Positions 8,873-17,968 of a DNA stretch of 64,000 bases are shown one piece after another; the first letter of the stretch is position 1; each line of letters begins with the position of its first letter. Under the pieces are notes generated by a model. That model made no database searches. It was not told the origin of the DNA and was given only the letters and a program-made list of their open reading frames with translations. Origin of the DNA: Pseudomonas sp. Choline-02u-1 (GTDB lineage: Bacteria > Pseudomonadota > Gammaproteobacteria > Pseudomonadales > Pseudomonadaceae); NCBI RefSeq assembly GCF_002836515.1, contig NZ_PJBC01000067.1:62001-126000 (forward strand). The letters run 5' to 3'. The position numbers and the translations under genes are program-made.

Positions 8873-11031
8873 CCGATGCCAGCATCACTGTTCCCGAACC
8901 CGCCGCTGCCGAAGCTCGCGAGGATTATTCACCGTGGCTGGAAGCGGTGCTCAAGGTCGCCCGTCACTATCGCCTCGACGTCTCGCCGGAAAGCGTGCGT
9001 CTGGCCTCGGTGCACAGCGAAGGCCGCGTCGAAGAAGTGGTTCGGCACATGGCGCGTCAGGCCGGTTTGAGCGTGAAATTCGCGGTATTCGACAACAAGA
9101 GCCTGAGCCGCTGGCGCACGCCGCTGGTGGTGCAACTGCGCGACGGTCAGGTCGGCGTGCTGGAAAGCATCGGCGAAAACGGCGAACTGGGCATCGGCTT
9201 CAGTGGCGATCAAGGTTTGCAGAGTCGCATGGAGGCTGGCGCGCTCGCCGAGCAGGCGCTGCGCACGGTGATCCTGCGTCCGACGCAACCGGTGGCCGAC
9301 GTGCGCACCAACGATTACATCAAGCCCTACGACGAGCACTGGTTCCGGCGCATCGTCCTCACCGATCTGCGGCCGTACACCCAGGTGATGATCGCCTCGC
9401 TGGTAGCGAACCTTTTGGGCATGGCCGGGGTGCTGTTTTCCATGCAGGTGTATGACCGGGTGATTCCGGCCGAGTCGCTGCCGACGCTTTACGTGTTGTT
9501 CGGCGGGGTGATGCTGGCGCTGCTGTTCGATTTCGTCATGCGCATTCTGCGGCTGCGCATCACCGATGTGCTCGGTAAGCGTGCTGACTTGCGGGTGTCC
9601 GATCTGGTCTTCGGTCATGCGCTGCGTCTGCGCAATTCCGCCCGGCCGAAGTCCACCGGCTCGTTCATTTCGCAACTGCGCGAGCTGGAGCAGATCCGCG
9701 ATCTGATCACTTCAAGCACCGCCACGGCACTGGCGGACATGCCGTTTTTCCTGCTGTTCCTGCTGGTGTTCTATTTGATCGGCGGGCCACTGGTGCTGAT
9801 TCCACTGGTGGCGCTGGTGTTCATGTTGCTGCCCGGGATCATCGCGCAACCGCGTCTGGCGCGACTGGCCAATGCGTCGATGCGTGAAGCGGCGCTGCGC
9901 AACGCCATGCTGGTGGAAAGTATTCAGGGCCTCGACGACATCAAGGCATTGCAGGCCGAGCAGCGTTTCCAGCAACAATGGAATCAGTACAACGCCGCCT
10001 CGGCGGACAGCAGCTTGCGTTTGCGCTCCCTGACCAACAGCCTCGTGGCCTGGACGCAGAATGTGCAGGGCGGCGTGTTTGCCGTGGTGATCGTGTTCGG
10101 CGCGCCGATGGTGATTGCCGGCGACCTGACCACCGGCAGCCTCGTCGCGGCGTCGATTCTGTCTTCGCGGATGATGGGGCCGATGGCGCAACTGACCCAC
10201 GTACTCACCCGTTGGCAGCAGGCCAAGGTCGCGCTCGAAGGCTTGAACCGGATCATGCAGATGCCGGTGGATCATCCCGAAGGCAGCCAGCGCGTGCACC
10301 TGCCGGCGATTCGCGGCGACTACCGGATGCGTCAGGCGAGTTTTCGCTACAGCGAAGAATCGGCCCCGGCGCTCAACAGCATCGATCTGACCATCCGCCC
10401 CGGCGAGCGCATCGCCCTGCTCGGCCGCAACGGCGCCGGCAAATCAACGTTGCTCCAGGCCTTGGGCGGTGCAATGGATCTGAGCAGCGGCGAAACCACG
10501 CTGGACGGCATCGCCCTGGCGCATCTGGATCCGGCCGACCTGCGCCGCGACGTCGGCCTGCTGTCGCAACAGGCACGGCTGTTTCACGGCACCCTGCGCG
10601 ACAACATCACCCTCGGCGCCGGTCAGGCCAGTGACCAGGAAATCATCGCGGCGTTGAACGTTACCGGCGCACTGGATTTCGTTCGTCAGTTGCCCAAAGG
10701 CATGGATCATCTGGTGCTTGAAGGCGGCCTCGGCCTGTCCGGCGGTCAGCGCCAAAGCTTGTTGCTGTCGCGCTTGTTGTTGCGTCAGCCACAAGTGCTG
10801 TTGCTTGACGAACCGACGGCTGCACTCGACGACGTCACCGAACGTCTGCTGCTGGAAAAACTCGCGACCTGGACCCAGGGCCGAACGCTGGTGGTCGCCA
10901 CGCACCGGGTCAGTGTGTTGCAACTGGTCGAGCGGATCATCGTCCTCGACTACGGCCGCATCGTCATTGACGACCACCGCGACGCAGCGCTCGCGCGGTT
11001 GCGCGCTCCCGGCAAAGGAGTAGCGGTATGA
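8869..11031 (+). CDS. Type I secretion ABC transporter (permease-ATPase fusion)
   Basis: Inner-membrane motor that energises export of the adhesin. The 720 residues comprise an N-terminal C39-peptidase-like domain (about 1-150), a six-helix membrane domain (about 165-450) and a C-terminal ATPase. The N-terminal domain shows no obvious catalytic cysteine near its start, as in transporters of RTX proteins whose substrates are not cleaved there. The ATPase has Walker A LLGRNGAGKST, signature LSGGQRQ and Walker B VLLLDEPTAALD, and a switch histidine in VVATHR. The ATG overlaps the previous stop (ATGA), and its own stop overlaps the adaptor start in the same way. It is a LapB/MapB-type protein by order and architecture. 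Confidence 0.94.
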   Translation: MTDASITVPEPAAAEAREDYSPWLEAVLKVARHYRLDVSPESVRLASVHSEGRVEEVVRHMARQAGLSVKFAVFDNKSLSRWRTPLVVQLRDGQVGVLESIGENGELGIGFSGDQGLQSRMEAGALAEQALRTVILRPTQPVADVRTNDYIKPYDEHWFRRIVLTDLRPYTQVMIASLVANLLGMAGVLFSMQVYDRVIPAESLPTLYVLFGGVMLALLFDFVMRILRLRITDVLGKRADLRVSDLVFGHALRLRNSARPKSTGSFISQLRELEQIRDLITSSTATALADMPFFLLFLLVFYLIGGPLVLIPLVALVFMLLPGIIAQPRLARLANASMREAALRNAMLVESIQGLDDIKALQAEQRFQQQWNQYNAASADSSLRLRSLTNSLVAWTQNVQGGVFAVVIVFGAPMVIAGDLTTGSLVAASILSSRMMGPMAQLTHVLTRWQQAKVALEGLNRIMQMPVDHPEGSQRVHLPAIRGDYRMRQASFRYSEESAPALNSIDLTIRPGERIALLGRNGAGKSTLLQALGGAMDLSSGETTLDGIALAHLDPADLRRDVGLLSQQARLFHGTLRDNITLGAGQASDQEIIAALNVTGALDFVRQLPKGMDHLVLEGGLGLSGGQRQSLLLSRLLLRQPQVLLLDEPTAALDDVTERLLLEKLATWTQGRTLVVATHRVSVLQLVERIIVLDYGRIVIDDHRDAALARLRAPGKGVAV

Positions 11032-12224
11032 AACCGATGCTGACCGATGTGCCAGACCCGATGTCCTATCTCGACGGCCGCGATGAGCGCGCGCTCGCCG
11101 GTGGCGCGAAAGTGATCTGGGGGTGCGCGTTGATGCTCGCCTGTTTCATCGCCTGGGCGGCGTTGTTTGAAATCGTCGAGGTATCGACCGGCACCGGCAA
11201 GGTCGTGCCGAGCTCTCGCGAACAAGTGATCCAGTCGATGGAGGGCGGCATCCTCGAGCAGCTCAATGTGAGCGAAGGTGCGTTGGTCGAGCGCGGGCAG
11301 ATTCTGGCCCAACTGGACCCGGTGAAAAACCAGTCCAACGTCGGCGAAAGCGCGGCCAAGTACCGTGCAGCGCTGGCCAGCGTCAATCGCTTGCAGGCTG
11401 AAGTCAGCGAAAAACCGCTGACGTTTGATCCCTCGTTGCAGGACTTCCCCGATTTGATCCGTGCCGAAACCGAGCTCTACCAGACCCGGCGCAAAGGTCT
11501 GGCGCAAACCCTCGACGGCATTCAGAGTTCGCTGAAACTGGTGCGCAGCGAACTGGCGATCACCGAAAATCTGGCGAAGATCGGCGCCTCCAGCCGGGTC
11601 GAAGTCTTGCGTCTGACCCGCCAGCGCTCGGAGCTTGAATTGAAGGCCACCGAAGCGCGTTCCGATTACATGGTCCGCGCGCGCGAAGATCTGGCCAAAG
11701 CCAACGCCGAGGCGCAGATGCTCGAAGCGGTGATCCGTGGTCGCACCGACTCGCTGTCACGCCTGACCCTGCGCTCGCCGGTGCGCGGCATCGTCAAGGA
11801 CATCGAAGTCAGCACCATTGGCGGCGTGATTGCGCCCAACGGCCAGGTCATGCAGATCGTGCCGCTGGATGAGCAACTGCTGATCGAGACACGCATCTCG
11901 CCGCGCGACATTGCCTTCATTCATCCTGGCCAGGCAGCGAAAGTGAAAATCACCGCTTACGACTACTCGATCTACGGCAGCCTCGACGGCGAAGTGGTGA
12001 CAATCTCGCCGGACACGATTCAGGACGAAGCCAAACCGGAGATCTTCTATTACCGCGTATTCATCCGCACCGCTTCGGATGAACTGCGCAACAAGGCCGG
12101 CAAACGCTTCGCCATCGTGCCCGGGATGATCGCCACGGTGGACATCCGTACCGGCGAAAAAACCGTGCTCGACTACCTGATCAAACCGCTCAATCGCGCC
12201 CGCGAAGCGTTGCGCGAACGCTGA
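11028..12224 (+). CDS. HlyD-family periplasmic adaptor of the type I secretion system
   Basis: Membrane-fusion protein joining the ABC transporter to the outer-membrane channel. It has 398 residues: a short cytoplasmic start, one membrane helix (about 28-50), a biotinyl-lipoyl-like half motif (GTGKVVPSSREQVIQSMEGG), long coiled-coil helices (about 95-230), and a beta-barrel region ending with GMIATVDIRTGEKTVLDYLIKPL, a typical HlyD/LapC ending. The start overlaps the upstream stop by four bases. Its stop codon directly abuts the stop of the convergent gene, both lying in a TGATCA, so there is no space for a separate terminator between them. Confidence 0.94.
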   Translation: MKPMLTDVPDPMSYLDGRDERALAGGAKVIWGCALMLACFIAWAALFEIVEVSTGTGKVVPSSREQVIQSMEGGILEQLNVSEGALVERGQILAQLDPVKNQSNVGESAAKYRAALASVNRLQAEVSEKPLTFDPSLQDFPDLIRAETELYQTRRKGLAQTLDGIQSSLKLVRSELAITENLAKIGASSRVEVLRLTRQRSELELKATEARSDYMVRAREDLAKANAEAQMLEAVIRGRTDSLSRLTLRSPVRGIVKDIEVSTIGGVIAPNGQVMQIVPLDEQLLIETRISPRDIAFIHPGQAAKVKITAYDYSIYGSLDGEVVTISPDTIQDEAKPEIFYYRVFIRTASDELRNKAGKRFAIVPGMIATVDIRTGEKTVLDYLIKPLNRAREALRER

Positions 12225-12878
12225 TCAACGGCTGGCCAGCTTGGTCGCTGGTGGCGCTGCCGGGGTGATGCTGGCCTGATAGCGCGACCATTCGCGATTG
12301 ATTTCCGCGTACGGCAGGAAAATGCTCACGCGCGGCTGGTCAAGCAGGTCTTTACGCTTGAGGCGGCTGACGTCGTCACGGGTCAGAAACGCCACGTTGA
12401 TGCCGACCACCTTGCCATCGGCGGAAAACACCGGCCCACCGGACATGCCTTTGGCCAGCGCGCCATTGTGGGTGCCGTAAAGCACGTTGCCCTCTTTGAC
12501 GTCGAGGCGAACCATGGCCGGCAAGGCCTGGCCGGTGCCCTTGACCGACATGTACAACGAATTGAAGCCCACCGACGTCAGCTCCTCACCAGGCTTGTAA
12601 CCGCGCCACGCCGGCACGCTATTGGCCTTGTGGCGGAAGAACTGCACGTCTGCCTGGCCCTGGAACACCGTGCCCGACAAGTAAGGAATGTGCTTCACCG
12701 TCACCGCGAAATCTTCATTCCATTGCACAGCCGAACCCATCAGCAGGTAAGGCAAAGGCGCGCCGGAGTGAACGACAAAGGCTTGGTCTAAAACAGGATC
12801 CTGAACAAAAGCGACTGGCATTCCATTGCACCCGCTGAGCAGCATCGACGCTGCAACAAGTGACTTGAGGGGGCGCAT
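12225..12878 (-). CDS. Trypsin-like serine peptidase, predicted lipoprotein
   Basis: A 217-residue protein with the chymotrypsin-fold signature: a histidine in VTVKHIP and a nucleophile motif GMSGGPVF. The N terminus beginning MRPLKSLVAASMLLSGC is a lipoprotein signal with a cysteine lipobox, which favours the ATG at 12878 over the TTG 36 bases upstream. It would therefore sit in the envelope, anchored by lipid. It is convergent with the adhesin export operon and has no spacer from it. The substrate is unknown. A role in adhesin handling is possible only from position; the known adhesin protease LapG is a different, cysteine-dependent family. Confidence 0.75.
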   Translation of the reverse strand: MRPLKSLVAASMLLSGCNGMPVAFVQDPVLDQAFVVHSGAPLPYLLMGSAVQWNEDFAVTVKHIPYLSGTVFQGQADVQFFRHKANSVPAWRGYKPGEELTSVGFNSLYMSVKGTGQALPAMVRLDVKEGNVLYGTHNGALAKGMSGGPVFSADGKVVGINVAFLTRDDVSRLKRKDLLDQPRVSIFLPYAEINREWSRYQASITPAAPPATKLASR

Positions 12879-13141
12879 TTTCGGTACATCTTGAAGTGAG
12901 GAAAGGTGCTGCAATATGTCATTGCGCCATCACTTCTAGCAATAGCCTGAGCCTACCGTTTGTCGGCGAGCGATATAGTGAGTCAATCATTGGATCCAGG
13001 ATCCGAAACGAAAGCGTTGCGAGCGTCTATTTTGATATCACCTCTGAACGGAACGACCACTGATGTGCAGAGTCATCTGCAACGCCCTGCATAAGCGTAC
13101 AGAGGAACACGATTCGCTGAGATCGTCCTGAGGAGATTCAT

Positions 13142-15109
13142 ATGACAGACAAGGCCGACCCAAAAACCACGCCTACGCTCAACCCACCGGTTTTTTATAC
13201 ATCGGGGATCATCCTGCTATTGCTGGTTATCTATGCCAGTGTTTTCCAGGCCAACGCTCAGTTGGTGTTTGCCGAAGTTCAAAGCTGGATCATCACCAAT
13301 GTCAGCTGGTTCTACATTCTCGCTGTAGCGATCATCCTTGGGACCGTGGTGTTTCTCGGTATCAGCCGATACGGCGATATAAAACTCGGCCCCGACCACA
13401 GCAGCCCCGATTACAGCAGCACAACCTGGTTCGCCATGCTGTTCTCGGCCGGTATGGGGATCGGCCTGATGTTCTTTGGCGTGGCCGAACCGGTCATGCA
13501 TTTTCTCAACCCGCCAGTCGGCGACGGCAACACCGTCGAGGCTGCACGCGAAGCAATGAAGATCACCTTCTTCCATTGGGGTCTGCATGCCTGGGCGATC
13601 TACGCCATCGTGGCGATGATCCTCGCCTATTTCAGTTACCGTCACGGGCTGCCGCTCACGCTCAGATCAGCCCTTTATCCATTGATCGGAGATCGTATCT
13701 ACGGGCCGATAGGTCATGCCGTCGACATCTTCGCCATCATCGGCACGGTGCTCGGTGTCGCAACGTCCCTGGGCTTTGGTGTTGCGCAGATCAACACAGG
13801 TCTGAACGCCTTGTTCGGCGTTCCGATCAATACCACCGTACAGATCTTGTTGATTATCGCCACGACCGGGCTCGCCACTGTTTCGGTTGTCACCGGTCTG
13901 GACAAAGGAGTGCGCCGCCTCTCGGAACTCAATCTCGGATTGGCTGTGCTGCTGTTGTTGATGGTGATCGTACTCGGCCCTACGGTGCTCATCCTGCAAA
14001 CCTTCGTGCAGAACACCGGTGGCTATCTCACCGAAATCGTCAGCAGAACGTTGAACCTTTATGCCTACCAACCCACCGACTGGATCGGCGGTTGGACATT
14101 GTTCTACTGGGGTTGGTGGCTGGCCTGGTCGCCCTTTGTCGGGCTCTTCATCGCACGCATTTCCCGAGGCCGCACCATCCGCGAATTCGTCATGGGTGTG
14201 TTGCTTGTTCCCGCAGCCTTCACGCTGTTGTGGATGACCGTGTTCGGTAATACCGCCATTCACATGATTCTCACCGAAGGCATCACCGACCTGGGCGCAG
14301 CCATTGATAAGGACACCTCCCTCGCGCTCTTCGCCTTCCTTCAGCATTTCCCGTTTTCAGGAGTGATCTCGCTCGTCGCCGTCGTGATGGTCGTGGTGTT
14401 CTTCGTCACCTCGGCAGACTCCGGCGCGATGGTTGTCGACATGCTGGCTTCGGGCGGATCGGCAAACACGCCGGTATGGCAGCGCGTGTTCTGGGCTTCG
14501 AGCATGGGCCTGGTTGCCATTGCTCTGCTCCTGGCAGATGGTCTGAAGGCTTTGCAGACCGCGACCATCGCCAGCGCCCTGCCGTTCACCATTACCCTGC
14601 TTTTCAGCATGCGAGGTCTTCTCAAAGCCTTGAAACTTGACGCGACCAAACGCGGACTGCGTTATCAGTCGATGTCGCCCGGGGTAAGCCGCAGCCCGGG
14701 AAGCTGGCAACGCAGGCTGCGGACCATGGCCATGTTCCCGCGGCGTTCACATGTGCTTCGCTTCATTACCGAGACGGCGAAACCGGCGTGTCTGTCGGTG
14801 GCTGAGGAATGGCGAAAGCAGGGCTACGTGTGCAATGTCGAAGACCTGGAAGACAGCAGCGTCCGACTCAGCGTCGGCAGTGCCGACAACCCCCAGTTCA
14901 TTTATGAAGTGCGCCCACACCCCTACGCAATGCCGAGTTTCGTCATGGGTGACACTCAGGATGAGGATCGCAAATACTTCAGGGCCGAAGTGCATTTGCG
15001 AGAAGGTGGGCAAGACAAGGACATCATGGGCTGGTCACGCGAAGAGGTGATCGGAGATATCCTCGATCAATACGAGCGGCACATGCAGTTCCTTCATCTG
15101 GTGGGCTGA
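13142..15109 (+). CDS. betT: Choline/betaine BCCT transporter, BetT type
   Basis: High-affinity uptake of choline (or another quaternary ammonium compound) for osmoprotection. The 655 residues begin with about twelve membrane segments and include BCCT landmarks such as the glycine-rich FSAGMGIGLMFFGVAEP and the tryptophan-rich TLFYWGWWLAWSPFVGLFIARISRGRTIREF. A long cytoplasmic tail of about 140 residues (from about RSHVLRFITETAKP) is characteristic of the BetT subgroup and in that family senses osmolality. The ATG follows a GAGGAGATT ribosome site. The bet dehydrogenase genes are not adjacent. The potassium transporter that follows suits an osmotic-stress neighbourhood. Confidence 0.9.
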   Translation: MTDKADPKTTPTLNPPVFYTSGIILLLLVIYASVFQANAQLVFAEVQSWIITNVSWFYILAVAIILGTVVFLGISRYGDIKLGPDHSSPDYSSTTWFAMLFSAGMGIGLMFFGVAEPVMHFLNPPVGDGNTVEAAREAMKITFFHWGLHAWAIYAIVAMILAYFSYRHGLPLTLRSALYPLIGDRIYGPIGHAVDIFAIIGTVLGVATSLGFGVAQINTGLNALFGVPINTTVQILLIIATTGLATVSVVTGLDKGVRRLSELNLGLAVLLLLMVIVLGPTVLILQTFVQNTGGYLTEIVSRTLNLYAYQPTDWIGGWTLFYWGWWLAWSPFVGLFIARISRGRTIREFVMGVLLVPAAFTLLWMTVFGNTAIHMILTEGITDLGAAIDKDTSLALFAFLQHFPFSGVISLVAVVMVVVFFVTSADSGAMVVDMLASGGSANTPVWQRVFWASSMGLVAIALLLADGLKALQTATIASALPFTITLLFSMRGLLKALKLDATKRGLRYQSMSPGVSRSPGSWQRRLRTMAMFPRRSHVLRFITETAKPACLSVAEEWRKQGYVCNVEDLEDSSVRLSVGSADNPQFIYEVRPHPYAMPSFVMGDTQDEDRKYFRAEVHLREGGQDKDIMGWSREEVIGDILDQYERHMQFLHLVG

Positions 15110-15174
15110 ACCAGGCGGTGGCAGCAGGGGCCAGGCGCCCAGACCTGTGAATCAACCTGCCGCCGCGCCTTTAC

Positions 15175-15210
15175 ATGCCCCGTAATTTTTACGCAAATTT
15201 TACGGGGCAT
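15175..15210. repeat. 11-bp inverted repeat between betT and trkH
   Basis: ATGCCCCGTAA at 15175-15185 is repeated exactly in inverted orientation as TTACGGGGCAT at 15200-15210, with a 14-base AT-rich spacer. It lies 66 bases after the betT stop and 52 bases before the trkH start. It lacks a clear trailing T-run on the plus strand, so it is not a classical terminator. It could be a weak terminator, an mRNA hairpin, or an operator for trkH. Confidence 0.5.
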
Positions 15211-15261
15211 AACCGCGAGCCGGCCGATACTGCGCGGCGTTGATTTTTCGGGCTACCTTTC

Positions 15262-16716
15262 ATGTCACTCGCAGCACTGCGGCTCATCGCCTTTATCCTG
15301 GGTATTTTCCTGATCACGCTGGCGGTCAGCATGGCCATTCCGATGGTCACGCTGCTCGTTTTCGATCGCAGTGACGATCTGTCGGCGTTCCTTTGGGCCA
15401 GTCTTGTCACATTCACCTGCGGCATTCTGCTGGTCGTTCGGGGCCGACCCGAGACCGCTCAGTTACGGCCCAGAGACATGTATCTGCTGACGACCGGCAG
15501 CTGGGTAGTTGTGTGCACTTTCGCGGCATTGCCCATGGTGCTGATCAGCCATATCAGCTACACCGACGCCTTCTTCGAAACGATGTCCGGCATCACGACA
15601 ACCGGCTCTACCGTCCTGTCCGGACTGGATACGGCCTCACCGGGTTTGCTGATCTGGCGTTCGATGTTGCATTGGCTTGGAGGCATCGGCTTCATCGGCA
15701 TGGCAGTGGCCATCCTTCCCCTGTTGCGCGTGGGGGGCATGCGGCTGTTCCAGACCGAATCCTCGGATTGGTCAGAAAAAGTCACGCCACGCTCCCACGT
15801 CGCCGCCAAATACATTCTCATCCTGTACCTGAGCCTGACTGGCATCGGTGCAATCGCCCTCTGGGCTGCCGGGATGACGCCGTTTGAAGCGCTCAATCAC
15901 GCCATGTCGCTAATCTCCACGGGCGGCTTCTCGACCTCCGATGCCTCACTCGGGCATTGGACGCAGCCAGCGATTCACTGGGTGGCCGTTGTCATCATGA
16001 TTCTGGGCAGCCTGCCGTTTACTCTTTACGTTGCGACCTTGCGTGGACACCGGTTTGCCTTGATCAAGGATAAGCAGGTGCGGGGTTTCATTGGATTTCT
16101 GGTCGCGACCTGGCTGGCCGTGGGGACATGGCTATACGTACACAGCGAACACTCATGGCTGGATGCGTTTCGGATTGTCGCGGTCAATGTCACCTCGGTG
16201 GTCACGACGACGGGTGTTGCCGTGGGCGATTACACGCTATGGGGCAGCTTTGCCGTTCTGCTGTTCTTTTACCTGACGTTTGTTGGCGGATGCTCAGGTT
16301 CGACGGCTGGCGGCCTGAAAATTTTCCGTTTCCAGGTCGCTGCGGCCCTCTTGGTCAGTAGCTTGAAGCAACTGATCCACCCCCGCGCCGTCATTCAGAA
16401 AAAATACAACGGCCACCCGATCGACGAAGACATTCTGCGCTCGCTCCTGACGTTCTCCTTTTTCTTTACCATCACCATCGCCTTGATCGCACTGGGGCTT
16501 GCGCTGATCGGGCTGGACTGGACCACCGCATTGAGCGGCGCCGCCACTGCGGTATGTAATGTCGGGCCCGGCCTGGGCACGATCATCGGCCCCGCCGGCA
16601 ACTTCTCATCGCTACCCGACGCCGCAAAGTGGCTGCTGACAGTAGGCATGCTGTTGGGACGGCTTGAAATACTGACTGTTCTGGTGCTGATCACTCCGGT
16701 TTTCTGGCGCTACTGA
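15262..16716 (+). CDS. trkH: TrkH-family potassium uptake protein
   Basis: Inner-membrane potassium channel-like subunit, 484 residues, the normal TrkH length. Four pore-loop segments can be picked out: TTGSTVLSGL, STGGFSTSDAS, TTTGVAVGDY and CNVGPGLGTI, each with the conserved glycine of the selectivity filter. The region GGCSGSTAGGLKIFRFQ and the ending MLLGRLEILTVLVLITPVFWR are typical of TrkH/TrkG. In the family it works with the cytoplasmic regulator TrkA, which is not in this window. It follows betT on the same strand after a 152-base gap containing an inverted repeat. Confidence 0.93.
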   Translation: MSLAALRLIAFILGIFLITLAVSMAIPMVTLLVFDRSDDLSAFLWASLVTFTCGILLVVRGRPETAQLRPRDMYLLTTGSWVVVCTFAALPMVLISHISYTDAFFETMSGITTTGSTVLSGLDTASPGLLIWRSMLHWLGGIGFIGMAVAILPLLRVGGMRLFQTESSDWSEKVTPRSHVAAKYILILYLSLTGIGAIALWAAGMTPFEALNHAMSLISTGGFSTSDASLGHWTQPAIHWVAVVIMILGSLPFTLYVATLRGHRFALIKDKQVRGFIGFLVATWLAVGTWLYVHSEHSWLDAFRIVAVNVTSVVTTTGVAVGDYTLWGSFAVLLFFYLTFVGGCSGSTAGGLKIFRFQVAAALLVSSLKQLIHPRAVIQKKYNGHPIDEDILRSLLTFSFFFTITIALIALGLALIGLDWTTALSGAATAVCNVGPGLGTIIGPAGNFSSLPDAAKWLLTVGMLLGRLEILTVLVLITPVFWRY

Positions 16717-16849
16717 GCGAAGTGGAGCGAGCGGATTTGCCTGCCGGCGTTCGTCGGAACGGCGAGCGACGAAACGGGCGATGAGCAAAGTGCGTGCTAG
16801 GCTATCTGACCCACGCACGCTTCAATCCAGAAAAAAATGAGGAGGATTC

Positions 16850-17854
16850 ATGCCACTTCATCCCATTCTGTTCATGGGCGGTTCCGGCGCCATCGGCCAC
16901 CAGACGGCCCGCGCATTGCGCGCGGCGCACCCGAACGTTCCGTTGCTGATCGGCGGACGCGACCTCGCCAAGGCAGAGCAAGCCGCCGAGCAAATCGGCA
17001 ATGCCCAAGGTGTGGTCATCGATCCTCGCGCAAAAGACCTTGGGCTGGGTGATCGTCCCGTCAGCGCCATCGCCCTCTTCTACATGGACCATGCCCTCGC
17101 CGGGCTGCGCTTTGCACAAAACCGCAAGGTGCCACACTTGAGCATTTCTTCCGGTGTGTTCGAAATCGCACCGCAAATCGCCCGTTTCATGCACACACCC
17201 GACGCGTCGCCGATTGTGCTCGGCTACGAATGGATGGTCGGTGCGACCACCGTGGCAACGCTGCACATCGCCAAGGTGTTCGCCCACGTGCACGACATCT
17301 GCATCCATGCGCTGGTTGACGAACAGGACGGCGGTGGCCCGACTGTGGCCGTCGATTTCGAACACCTGAACAAAATGCTGCCCGCCGCACTGACTCGTCG
17401 CGACGGCGAGTTCATCTGGCGTGAAGGCGACGATGCCAAGGTCAGTTTCCGCGCCGTCGACGGCACGACCCTGCACGGCAGCGGCTTTTCCTCCATCGAC
17501 GTCACCGGCCTCGCCGCTGCCACGGACGCTGCGAACGTTGAGTTCAACCTCGCCAGCGGCGTCAGCTCGACCCGGCGCCAGGGCCAGCCGATGTCGACCG
17601 AGATACTCATCGAACTCGCGGGAACGGACCACGAAGAGCAACCCTTGCGCACACGGCACGCCCTGGTTCATCGCTCAGGTGCGGCGGCGTTAACCGGGCT
17701 CAGCGTGGCCATGCTGCTGGAGCGACTGCTTGGGCTGGACGGGCAGCCACCGGTCGAGCCGGGGCTGTATTTTCCGTATCAGTTGCTGGATGCACAGGCG
17801 TTTTTGCAGCGGCTGACAAAGGACGGTGGCGAACTGATCGAATTGGCCGAGTGA
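16850..17854 (+). CDS. Saccharopine-dehydrogenase-like NAD(P)-binding oxidoreductase
   Basis: A 334-residue protein with an N-terminal Rossmann fold: MGGSGAIGHQTARALRAAHP is the dinucleotide loop and LLIGGRDLAKAEQAAEQIG follows as in saccharopine-dehydrogenase NAD-binding domains. The C-terminal part, with FEHLNKMLPAALTRRDGEFI and NVEFNLASG, is a dimerisation/catalytic domain I cannot assign. The ATG is preceded by a strong GAGGAGG site. It stands alone between trkH and the convergent RND genes. The substrate is unknown; family resemblance is to uncharacterised bacterial reductases rather than true lysine-pathway enzymes. Confidence 0.75.
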   Translation: MPLHPILFMGGSGAIGHQTARALRAAHPNVPLLIGGRDLAKAEQAAEQIGNAQGVVIDPRAKDLGLGDRPVSAIALFYMDHALAGLRFAQNRKVPHLSISSGVFEIAPQIARFMHTPDASPIVLGYEWMVGATTVATLHIAKVFAHVHDICIHALVDEQDGGGPTVAVDFEHLNKMLPAALTRRDGEFIWREGDDAKVSFRAVDGTTLHGSGFSSIDVTGLAAATDAANVEFNLASGVSSTRRQGQPMSTEILIELAGTDHEEQPLRTRHALVHRSGAAALTGLSVAMLLERLLGLDGQPPVEPGLYFPYQLLDAQAFLQRLTKDGGELIELAE

Positions 17855-17862
17855 GACGAGAA

Positions 17863-17895
17863 GCGGCCGCACTGTCTCAGACGGCCGCCCTTTCT
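17863..17895 (+). terminator. GC-rich hairpin after the oxidoreductase gene
   Basis: GCGGCCG (17863-17869) pairs with CGGCCGC (17882-17888), leaving a 12-base loop and followed by CCTTTCT. It begins nine bases after the stop codon. The U-tract is poor, so termination is likely but not certain. Confidence 0.45.
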
Positions 17896-17920
17896 GCGTA
17901 ACCAAACGGTTTATGCGGCA

Positions 17921-17945
17921 GCAGGCTTGCCCGCGAAGAGGCCAG
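17921..17945. repeat. Pseudomonas REP-like element
   Basis: GCAGGCTTGCCCGCGAAGAG followed by GCCAG matches the core of the REP sequences dispersed between Pseudomonas genes (CTCTTCGCGGGCAAGCC on the other strand). It lies between two convergent genes, the usual REP location. Confidence 0.55.
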
Positions 17946-17968
17946 CCCAGAGACCTCGAATCATCTGC

